From contig CALANA010000123.1 in assembly GCA_937925925.1 (NCBI GenBank), forward strand, positions 1 through 41,433: a DNA stretch of 41,433 nucleotides, in the 5' to 3' direction. Source of the DNA: an uncultured Chloroflexales bacterium (lineage in GTDB: Bacteria; Chloroflexota; Chloroflexia; Chloroflexales; Chloroflexaceae). A model generated the notes under the pieces. The model made no database searches. It was not told the origin of the DNA and saw nothing but the letters and a program-made list of their open reading frames with translations. This document shows positions 7,533-15,886 of the stretch, in pieces. The number at the start of each line of letters is the position of its first letter. Positions within the stretch are counted from its first letter, which is position 1. The translations under genes were made by a program, and so were the position numbers.

Positions 7533-8804
7533 ATGATACCGGTTACGAACAGACAGTGCCAATACTGGGTAGTATGCATCGGTAGCATTTGCTGCCTGCT
7601 GATGGCAACCAGTCTGCGCAGTGTAACCGCACAGGATGCCCCGGATCGTACCACCCATGTCGGAGTGGTCGTGGATGCTGGCAATGGTACGGTTGAAACC
7701 AGTTGTCTTGAATTGGGGCCAGGCGGCCAGGCGGATGGGGTGCAGATTCTGGCTGCTACGGGATTCACTACGCAGCAGATCAGTGATCGCGAAGAAGTCA
7801 GGATGTGCATGATCAACAATCAGGGCTGTCGCGTTGATGCTGGCGAAGCCTGTTTCTGCCAGTGCGATGATCAAACATGCTATCAGTGGATCTACTACGA
7901 ACTGGTCAACGATACCTGGCAGCGACGCTGGTCGGCCAGCAGCCATACCATAACACCGGGGATGCTCGTCGGCTGGGTCTGGGCAGACACCCAGGCTGTA
8001 CCGGTTATGCAGCCGGCATTGCGCACGTTTGAGCAGGTGTGCGCAAGCGCTACCCCCACGCCAACCGCATCGCCAACTGCCACGCACACCAGCATTGCGA
8101 CTGAGACCGCGACGCCCACCGAGACCGCGACGTCGCTGCCAGAAGAAACACCCACCGCCACAGACATTCCAATCGAAACACCGACACCAACTGTCACCGA
8201 AACACGACCAACTACAGTCCCCGACACAGAACAGAGTGCGGCAGAGACAATGCGCAACGTTGTTTATTTGCCGTTGATCATCAATGCATCCCCGACAAAT
8301 GATGATGCGTTTAATGATCTCTCATCCAATCCATATCCAGATCCTGATGCATTGCCAGATCTGCCTGATCCACCTGAGCCGGATATTGTGCCAACACCAA
8401 TGCCAACGCCAACGCCAACACTCACCCCTAGCCCGACGTTAGAGCCTACCTCGGCGATTATTATTGAGTTTGAGCGACCAACCATGGAACCGCTTGCGCT
8501 ACCAGAACTTGATCGCCCACCGCCGCCCGCCGCTGCCGGAATACTACCGGGACAATCCGCACCTGACAGCACATCCACCTCGATGCCCAACCAGGCACCT
8601 GCCATGAGCAACGAAGAAATAGACGCCTATCCCGGCACGGTGCCCCCGGATCAGCGTTCATCTGCACGCGATGCGTGGTGGCTTCTTGGCCTACTCTTAC
8701 TGATCGCAATTATCTATAGTGGCCTGATCATCTTTCTCTACACACGACAGCAGCATGAGTTTGGGGCCGCCGACCTGGCGTTCAATAGTTCTGATGAGCA
8801 ATAG
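7533..8804 (+). CDS. Secreted/anchored Cys-rich protein with Thr/Pro-rich stalk and C-terminal TM helix
   Basis: N-terminal hydrophobic segment; THVGVVVDAGNGTVETSCLELG...CMINNQGCRVDAGEACFCQCDDQTCYQWIYYELVNDTWQRRW; long TP-rich linkers; C-terminal WWLLGLLLLIAIIYSGLIIFLYTRQQ. Confidence 0.8.
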   Translation: MIPVTNRQCQYWVVCIGSICCLLMATSLRSVTAQDAPDRTTHVGVVVDAGNGTVETSCLELGPGGQADGVQILAATGFTTQQISDREEVRMCMINNQGCRVDAGEACFCQCDDQTCYQWIYYELVNDTWQRRWSASSHTITPGMLVGWVWADTQAVPVMQPALRTFEQVCASATPTPTASPTATHTSIATETATPTETATSLPEETPTATDIPIETPTPTVTETRPTTVPDTEQSAAETMRNVVYLPLIINASPTNDDAFNDLSSNPYPDPDALPDLPDPPEPDIVPTPMPTPTPTLTPSPTLEPTSAIIIEFERPTMEPLALPELDRPPPPAAAGILPGQSAPDSTSTSMPNQAPAMSNEEIDAYPGTVPPDQRSSARDAWWLLGLLLLIAIIYSGLIIFLYTRQQHEFGAADLAFNSSDEQ

Positions 8805-8919
8805 GGCAAACAAGGTACAAGGTTGTAGACGCGCCACTACCGTTGTCCGTGCTCGCAGCGCCTGGTGCTGCGGGCGCAACGCTATCAGCGCGGAGGTTTC
8901 AACGTCAACGTATGCCGCT

Positions 8920-9708
8920 TCATCCCCGCAACCCGCGCTCGCGCAGGTGGGCATCGAGCCAGGCCGCATCATCAGCACTGAGGGCCGGCGGGGGCGGATC
9001 GGCGCGGTAGTTTATCCGCCGTTCGTAGCGTGCGCTGCGGTAGATCTGGCGCAAAGCTTCCCCAAGATCAAGCACGACATCTGGATCGGGACGACGCAAC
9101 GGCACCGGCACGGGATGGATCGGTGTACGTAACGACAACGGCCAGACTTCAAGGCGTGGTCGGCGTTCTGCCCGGCTCAGGAGTATAAAGTAGGGAGCGT
9201 CGGGCAAGGGTGTGGCAGTCTGCGGGCGCTTCCCGTTGCGCAGCAGGTCAATCTCCAACAGATGTGCCTCACTGCGAAACAGTTCCTGACGCTTTTTCTC
9301 GTAGGCATCAGCCCCATCCACACCAGGGCGCTTATTGACGGGTGAAAGCAGTTCGATAGCAGTAACAAGTGCTTCATTGCCAACCGTGCGGATTTCCAGG
9401 CGGGCGTAGCGCGTGGGAACTTGCATAGTAGCCGTGACGACCAGCGGCGCAGGAGCAACGGTTGTCAAGTTGCTTGCCGTAGCCGGTAGATCCGTTTCGA
9501 GGATGCCCACATCTGGCACAACCGCCAGGCGCACGGGTGTGATCTCCAGGTTTTCAAAGGCGACATACGGGGTGATAACAGCAGTATAGTGCGGCTGCAA
9601 CTGGGCCTGGATTTGATCGCACAACACCGTAGTTAACCGGTGATGGACATCCGGCCAGAAGCCAGGAGCTTCGAGATAGGGATCCATACCTGGAAAAGGC
9701 AGTTCCAT
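8920..9708 (-). CDS. DUF4058 family protein
   Basis: MELPFPGMDPYLEAPGFWPDVHHRLTTVL and a C-terminal YRADPPPPALSADDAAWLDAHLRERGL. Confidence 0.9.
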   Translation of the reverse strand: MELPFPGMDPYLEAPGFWPDVHHRLTTVLCDQIQAQLQPHYTAVITPYVAFENLEITPVRLAVVPDVGILETDLPATASNLTTVAPAPLVVTATMQVPTRYARLEIRTVGNEALVTAIELLSPVNKRPGVDGADAYEKKRQELFRSEAHLLEIDLLRNGKRPQTATPLPDAPYFILLSRAERRPRLEVWPLSLRTPIHPVPVPLRRPDPDVVLDLGEALRQIYRSARYERRINYRADPPPPALSADDAAWLDAHLRERGLRG

Positions 9709-9794
9709 TCTAGCGTTCCTCTCCATAAGTATCATCATCCTACGCCAGGCGCATACGAGCGTTGGGGCTTTGACCTCGTTCCTACGATGGGCAC

Positions 9795-10586
9795 TTACGT
9801 CCACAACCCGCGCTCGCGCAGGTGGGCATCGAGCCAGGCCGCATCATCAGCACTGAGGGCCGGCGGGGGCGGATCGGCGCGGTAGTTCATCCGCCGTTCG
9901 TAGCGCGCACGGGCATAGATGTGGCGTAGCGCCGTCGTCAGATCAAGCAGAACGTCGGGGTCAGGCGACAACAACGGGATCGGCAGGGTCGGCAGTGGCT
10001 CCGTGAGCGCCACCGGCCAGATCTCGGAAACACGCAGGTGGTCGGGGCGAGCCCGGTTGACCAGGCAAACGTAGGCGGCGTCTAGCGGCGGATCTTCGAC
10101 CTCCCAGCCAGGACGCTGTCCACGTCGCAACAGATCCAGCTCGACCAGATGACAGGGCGACAATAACAGGCGTTCACGCTTGTGGCGATACTGTTCCAGC
10201 CCGCGCCCACGTTTGCTATCCGGTGAAAGTATCTCGATGGCTGTTACGAGGGTACTATCGCTCGTCAGGCGGATCTGTACTGTACGCGAGCGCGTGCGTT
10301 CGGTGGGCAGTGCAAGCCGCTGGAGGGGTGCGCTGATGACCGGTGTGACTACCGCCGTCGGCGATTGTGGCTCACATGCAAGCACGGCGGCATCAGGATA
10401 GACCTCAATCGCAACCATGATACCAACTTCGTCAAGTGATGCACGCACTTCAACATCGGCAAAATATTTTGGGCTGAGGCACGTATTCAACAGGGTCATC
10501 ACCTCTTCGGCAAGATGATGATGAAAACTGGCCCAATATGTCGTGCTTTCCAGATAGGGATCCATGCCAGGAAACAGTGGTTCCAT
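9795..10586 (-). CDS. DUF4058 family protein (tandem paralog)
   Basis: MEPLFPGMDPYLESTTYWASFHHHLAEEVM; C-terminus nearly identical to the neighbouring paralog. Confidence 0.9.
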   Translation of the reverse strand: MEPLFPGMDPYLESTTYWASFHHHLAEEVMTLLNTCLSPKYFADVEVRASLDEVGIMVAIEVYPDAAVLACEPQSPTAVVTPVISAPLQRLALPTERTRSRTVQIRLTSDSTLVTAIEILSPDSKRGRGLEQYRHKRERLLLSPCHLVELDLLRRGQRPGWEVEDPPLDAAYVCLVNRARPDHLRVSEIWPVALTEPLPTLPIPLLSPDPDVLLDLTTALRHIYARARYERRMNYRADPPPPALSADDAAWLDAHLRERGLWT

Positions 10587-11115
10587 CGGATAACTCCTTT
10601 CGACTGGTGTGCTTCATGATACCATACGGCAGTGGACAATGGACGGTGACATGGTGGAATGTTCCCAGGCTATTGGCACAAGATGTTCGGTGTTGGGCAT
10701 CTCTGCCGGTTGGAGATCAGGCAGTATAGCACGGATACCGCGTGCGGGTGACGAATCGGAACGACATACCGCTGGTAGAACCATGCTCTGTTGTACCTGT
10801 TCACATTTGGGGGAAGCTCTGTATCGTACTTGACAGATCAGGCCATTGCGATTATAAAACAAGGTAAGTAAATTCTAAATATTGATATAAGTATACACTT
10901 CCTAAAAAGAGAAACCATACCCGAAGGATCATCTATTCTCTTTTTGTTTCCGCTGATTGCACCATAGGTTATGGCATCCATCATAATCTTGCACCTATCA
11001 AGCCGGGACTCCGGTTCATCGCATATCTAGATTCTATGGTTCAACGTTCATAAACCAGGACAGATCGCTAAACCGGCTGAAGCCGGGACTGTGATTGCTT
11101 TGGGGAGGACTTTCA

Positions 11116-12162
11116 ATGACCACATTCACCGCCAGATCCCAACTTGCTCGCACCGAACGCCTGACTCGCGCCCGCACACTGCTAGTTGTGGGCTTGCCGA
11201 TCTGCCTGGGCCTGCTTGCGCTGGCGATGATGAGCAGCATCGCCTTCGGTGCCGCCGACATCGCCCCAGCCGATGTATGGGCGGCGCTGGTCAACTTTGA
11301 TGCCAGTTCGACCAATCATCTGATCATTCGCACCTTACGGGTGCCACGGGCGGTGATTGCAGCACTGGTGGGGGCTGCGCTAGGGGTGGCTGGTGCCCTG
11401 ATGCAGGGCATTACCCGCAATCCTATGGCTGACCCGGGTATTCTGGGGATTAACACTGGTGCGGCGCTGGGCGTTGTTGGTGCGGTCTTTTTACTCAAGA
11501 TCTCGTCGCTCACGCTTTACGCGCTCTTTGCCTTTGCAGGTGCCGCACTGACGGCCAGCGCGGTCTATACGCTCGGCTCACTGGGGCGGGGTGGGCCAAC
11601 TCCGCTCAAGATTACCATCGCCGGTGCAGCACTCACCGCGCTCCTCTCATCACTGACCACGGGTGTCCTTATTCTCAACCAGCGCACGCTGGAGGAGGTG
11701 CGCTTCTGGCTGGCTGGCTCAGTTGCCGGACGCGATCTGAACCTGCTGCTGCAAGTGACGCCCTACCTGGGGATCGGGTTGCTGGTTGCGCTGGCATTGG
11801 GCCGCCAGATTACCACACTGTCGCTCGGTGATGATGTGGCGCAAGGTCTCGGCCAGCGCACTGGCTGGGTCAAGGGTCTGGCGGCGCTGTGTGTGGTGCT
11901 GCTGGCAGGCAGTTCCATAGCAGTCGCCGGGCCAATCGGCTTTGTCGGGCTGGTTATTCCGCATGCAGTGCGCTTCTTTGTTGGCGTGGATTACCGCTGG
12001 ATTCTGCCCTATTCAGCACTGGCGGGTGCCACTTTCCTGGTTGCGTCCGATGTAGCCGCACGGCTGGTGCTACGACCGACCGAAATGCCCGTCGGTGTGA
12101 TGACGGCGCTGATCGGTGGGCCGTTTTTCGTCTATCTGGTGCGGTGGAAGGTGAAGCGCTGA
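11116..12162 (+). CDS. FecCD-family iron-siderophore ABC transporter permease
   Basis: [48 protein letters not shown] and [32 protein letters not shown]. Confidence 0.95.
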   Translation: MTTFTARSQLARTERLTRARTLLVVGLPICLGLLALAMMSSIAFGAADIAPADVWAALVNFDASSTNHLIIRTLRVPRAVIAALVGAALGVAGALMQGITRNPMADPGILGINTGAALGVVGAVFLLKISSLTLYALFAFAGAALTASAVYTLGSLGRGGPTPLKITIAGAALTALLSSLTTGVLILNQRTLEEVRFWLAGSVAGRDLNLLLQVTPYLGIGLLVALALGRQITTLSLGDDVAQGLGQRTGWVKGLAALCVVLLAGSSIAVAGPIGFVGLVIPHAVRFFVGVDYRWILPYSALAGATFLVASDVAARLVLRPTEMPVGVMTALIGGPFFVYLVRWKVKR

Positions 12163-12200
12163 TACGGGTGGGTCGGTACTTTTTTTCTAACGAGGAGATC

Positions 12201-12881
12201 ATGCAAACACCCTGGATCACCGTTCGGACGCGCCGGTTTTCGATGCGCATTGATCGGCGTGTGCCGCCAGTGCTGCTGCTCACCTTGCTCACAACCCTGG
12301 CCGTGATGGTCATTAACATGGGGGTAGGTGAGTATCCAATTGGCCCGCTTGATGTGATGAAAACTGTCCTGCGTCTGCCGACAGACAACAGCGATTATGA
12401 TTTTATTGTCAACACGTTGCGCCTACCGCGTATGCTGGTTGCAGCGCTCGGCGCAGGCTGGGCGGTGAAGCGCTTCGGACGTAAGGCAGCCCTGGTCAGC
12501 TTTGCGCTGCTTCAAGCCGTAACTCTGCTGGTGCTGCTTGGCCCGGCGTACGGCAATACTAGCGATCTGGTCGTTGCGTTGGCGGTGGGGGCGATCTTCT
12601 TTGGCTATAGTCCAGCCTTTACCGTACTCTCGACCGTGATGATGGACAAGACGCGCCAAAACACAGCCGGCACCGACTATACCGTCCAGTACAGTGCCAT
12701 GTCGCTGGTAAGTTTTGCTGTGGGTGGGTTAGGCCTGACGCTAGCCGGGGTGCTTGGCTATGTCACCACAATTATCATTGCCGCTACGTGCGGGCTACTG
12801 GGAGCTGGCGTCGTACTGACGCTCTACCATCCGGCCAAAGCAGAGACTGAGACGGTGCTAGAAGGCACGTTTAGCGCATGA
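12201..12881 (+). pseudogene. In-frame chimera: N-terminal ~85 aa of a FecCD permease joined to the C-terminal part of an RhtX/FptX-like MFS siderophore transporter
   Basis: [42 protein letters not shown] is FecCD. It switches at ~12450 to [27 protein letters not shown]...[31 protein letters not shown], which is MFS/RhtX-like. Confidence 0.8.
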
Positions 12882-12903
12882 TCGGAACAGGTGGAACCAG
12901 AAC

Positions 12904-13101
12904 ATGGCGACCAGCGTTCTCGACAACAAAACCCTCTTCAGTGCCGCCTCTCTACTGATGAACGTGGTGCTTATGGCACTGAAAGCCCTGATCAGCATCT
13001 GGAGTGGTGCGATCAGCTCGGAGGAGACGGCACAACACGGCGAGCCAGCGTGTCAGCGTGGTGGCGTGAGTCGCGGCGGCAAGCGAACATGCGGCAGGTA
13101 G
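12904..13101 (+). pseudogene. Possible truncated remnant of a membrane protein (cation-diffusion-facilitator-like N-terminus)
   Basis: FSAASLLMNVVLMALKALISIWSGAISSE resembles the first TM helices of CDF transporters; the rest is out of family. Confidence 0.3.
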
Positions 13102-13251
13102 GATCATGCTGTGGCACACCTGGCATACAGCATCACTCCGCCCCAGGCTTTCATACGTTTTTTGGAGATCACGAGCGATGTGGCCAGACTTTTTGAAGAC
13201 GGGCCATGATTCGGGTATGCTTCCAGTACCCAGATACGTTATTATAGACAA

Positions 13252-13900
13252 TTATGATCCGTCTTCCTTCGGAAGATACACAATGTGCGGGCGCCGGGTC
13301 TGCGGGTTGATATGCACTTCAGCATGCACACCGTAGACAGCTTCAATGTACACCGGAGTCAACACATGCGCGGGGGGGCCAACTGCAACTACCTTGCCTT
13401 GATGCAGTAAACACAACTGATCGCAATACATTGCAGCCAGGTTGAGGTCATGGAGTGCGGCGATGGTCGTGACGCGGAGCCGCTTTACCAGCGCCAATAC
13501 TTCCATCTGATAGCGAATGTCGAGATGGTTCGTTGGTTCATCAAGCACCAGGCAACGTGGTTGTTGTGCGAGCGCACGTGCGATCAACACCCGCTGCTTT
13601 TCGCCACCCGACAGGGTACGAAACAAGCGCTGGGCACATGTGTGCATGTTTACCCGTGCGAGCGCATCGGCGACAATCTGCTGATCCTGTGTATTCGTGC
13701 GCTCCAGGGTGTGCTTGTGTGGGTTGCGGCCAAGCAACACACACTCCCACACCGTGAAGTCAAAGTCGCCTGGTCGCTCTTGAGTGACAACCGCCATCCG
13801 TTGTGCCAGATCACGCGGCGAACACTGCCACACGGCCATAGCATCAAGGGTAATTGAGCCAGCATGCGGCTTAAGTACACGGTAGATTGTGCGCAGCAGC
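13252..13900 (-). pseudogene. 5'-truncated FepC/BtuD-type ABC transporter ATPase lacking Walker A
   Basis: [27 protein letters not shown]...[31 protein letters not shown] (signature and Walker B present). The frame ends upstream exactly where GxxGxGKST would be expected. Confidence 0.8.
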
Positions 13901-13910
13901 GATCTCCTTA

Positions 13911-13966
13911 TCTATGTTCGTTAGACGAATACAGCCAAATCTATGATCGTTAGACGAATACAACCA
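13911..13966. repeat. Two 27-bp near-identical direct repeats TCTATG(T/A)TCGTTAGACGAATACA(G/A)CCA, 29-bp period
   Basis: Copies at 13911-13937 and 13940-13966, adjacent to the truncated ATPase start. Confidence 0.85.
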
Positions 13967-14176
13967 ACAGGCGACCCTGATACACTCGGTTGAGTATAGC
14001 AAAGGGGCGGAAAAAAATGTTGTGTGATTTCGCACAACCTTGTTGTACGATTCGACACCGTAGATATGTCGTTTGACACATCCTGTATTTATAATACATT
14101 GTCGCAATATAAACCTGGAAATGTATCACGTATCATGCTGTACCCAGGCGCATCGCCACGTGTAGTAGAGGTAGGT

Positions 14177-14301
14177 GTAACCGTTCAGGTGGGGTGGTTT
14201 GGAGGGGCATTGCATTGCCCTTCCGTCGTTTCTTTTGAGGGTTTCGCGACGGCCGCAGGCCCCCGCAACCCCCGTGGGCGCACGTTCCCCGGAATGGTTA
14301 C
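14177..14301. mobile_element. MITE-like element, family 2 (GTAACCGTTCAGG...GGTTAC)
   Basis: Left end GTAACCGTTCAGG, right end GGAATGGTTAC, flanked by 9-bp near-duplicates GAGGTAGGT (14168-14176) and GAGGCAGGT (14302-14310). Confidence 0.65.
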
Positions 14302-14379
14302 GAGGCAGGTCATTGCCGCGCTGTCCTACCACGCGGTGAACAGGTGTATCTTCTGCCATAGAAACTCTGTGGTCAACCG

Positions 14380-15354
14380 ATGACCTACGTGCAATTTAGC
14401 GGCTCCACACTGCCAGGATCGAATATCCTGCAAACCCTCTATGCCCATGGCTACCGCCTGGTGCTGGAACCTCACCTCCAATCCCTGGTAGCTGGCACAA
14501 TCACGCAGTCACCCTTGATTATGCTGCTAGCGCTGCATAGTGAGCCTGAAATCCGGTGCTTTGGGCATCTCGCCCAACGTCAGACAACCGCATGGCTTGG
14601 CTGGAATACCACCGACGATCCCGCGCTGACGCTGGCGGCGTATGCTGCGGGAGCTCAGGCGGTACTTCCGGCAGCAATGACGGCATCCATGCTGTTGCAG
14701 AGTATTGAACGTTCTTGTACCAGCAGGCCAGCACGTCCCATCCGTTCCGAAGATCCACCCGGCCTTCAACGAACCTGCCGCCGGGGTGAGGTGATTCAAC
14801 TCGCTGCGGATGAGGTGATAGATGTGGTTGATGGTGTGGTCGCCCAGACCGTGTTTCATAGCGATGGGAGCGAAGTTTTGATCGGTCTGAGTGGTCCGGG
14901 GCAGTTGTTAATTGCTCACCCTGATGACGCATGCTGCTTGCAACTACGTGCCCATACCAATGCGCTGATCATTGTGCGCTCCTGGCAGGCTGCAGCGACA
15001 ACCCTGCATTTCCTTGAGTGGCTACGCGATCGGGTGCGCTTGCTGGAAGGATGGAGCGCCATGCAGGCTCGTCCGCACCTTGATGAGCGCATCATCGGCA
15101 TTCTCTCCGTGCTTGCCGAGCAGTTCGGAGTACCTCATACACGGGGCTTGCTTGTGGATCTCCGCATCACCCATGCCCAACTTGCGGCTGCGGTCGGCAC
15201 CACACGCCCAACGGTGACGCGCCTGCTAGGTCATCTGCGGATGCGCGGCGCACTTGATATTATCGGGCAGGGTGAAAGCGGGCGCTTCTGCCTGTCCCGT
15301 TGGGAGCAGACCAAACACACCAAATGTGAGCCGATGAACCTGGTGTCACGCTGA
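14380..15354 (+). CDS. CRP/FNR-like transcriptional regulator with an extra N-terminal domain
   Basis: C-terminal LRITHAQLAAAVGTTRPTVTRLLGHLRMRGALDI winged helix, preceded by a cupin/cNMP-like region (GEVIQLAADEVIDVVDGVVAQTVFHSDGSEVLIGLSGPGQLL). Confidence 0.75.
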   Translation: MTYVQFSGSTLPGSNILQTLYAHGYRLVLEPHLQSLVAGTITQSPLIMLLALHSEPEIRCFGHLAQRQTTAWLGWNTTDDPALTLAAYAAGAQAVLPAAMTASMLLQSIERSCTSRPARPIRSEDPPGLQRTCRRGEVIQLAADEVIDVVDGVVAQTVFHSDGSEVLIGLSGPGQLLIAHPDDACCLQLRAHTNALIIVRSWQAAATTLHFLEWLRDRVRLLEGWSAMQARPHLDERIIGILSVLAEQFGVPHTRGLLVDLRITHAQLAAAVGTTRPTVTRLLGHLRMRGALDIIGQGESGRFCLSRWEQTKHTKCEPMNLVSR

Positions 15355-15774
15355 GAAAAGCTGGATTGTGTATGCGGAAGAAGGGCAGTAGTCGATCGTG
15401 GAAGATGGCGCGGGTGTTGCGTAAACCTGATGTAAGCCCGGCCTGCGCGGCCGAACCATCGGAGACAAACGCATACAGGTAGACGCCACCAGTCAGACTA
15501 AGTACGGCACCCTGTCAGGTAAACTCCATTGACACCCTTTTCAAGCACGAGATCTACCAGGATGGCACCAGTCTCCGTCGCCGCGGGTCGGCAGTTGAAC
15601 GCCTGACGTCATGTAGCTGTGTGCTACTGGTCAGCCTCATAGGGAGTCAGCTCCCCGGCAATCACAGCAGTAAGCAGGGCGACCAGTGCTGGAACATGCG
15701 CATGCAACACAACCGGAAGTGAGTCCCTGAGCGTACGCTCAGGTTCTCGTCATAGGTAGTTGCTGCTTTTCAGT

Positions 15775-15886
15775 GTGGGAGAAGGCACTCGCCTACGTCC
15801 TGTTAATCAACTTGAATGCATGCACCCGTTCATCCAGATTGGAAATACGGTGGGAGAAGGCACTCGCCTACGTCCTGTTAATCAAC
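15775..15886. repeat. Two exact 37-bp direct repeats GTGGGAGAAGGCACTCGCCTACGTCCTGTTAATCAAC, 38 bp apart
   Basis: Copies at 15775-15811 and 15850-15886; they contain TACGTCCTG, the terminus of MITE family 1. Confidence 0.85.

Noticed and set aside
7895-8611. Antisense ORFs opposite the stalked surface protein (e.g. 7895-8257, 8264-8611)
   Set aside because: Their Val/Gly-rich sequence is the complement of Thr/Pro codon repeats; no independent coding signal.
12952-13251. ORF on the minus strand immediately downstream of the truncated ATPase
   Set aside because: It starts at TTG after the ATPase stop and crosses the rearranged scar; no recognisable domain, so not reported as a gene.
15775-15886. 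Two-repeat CRISPR array (37-bp repeats, 38-bp spacer)
   Set aside because: Only two copies, no cas genes, and the repeat contains the CAGGACGTA terminus of the MITE family plus the stop codon region of the permease gene; duplication of an element end is simpler.
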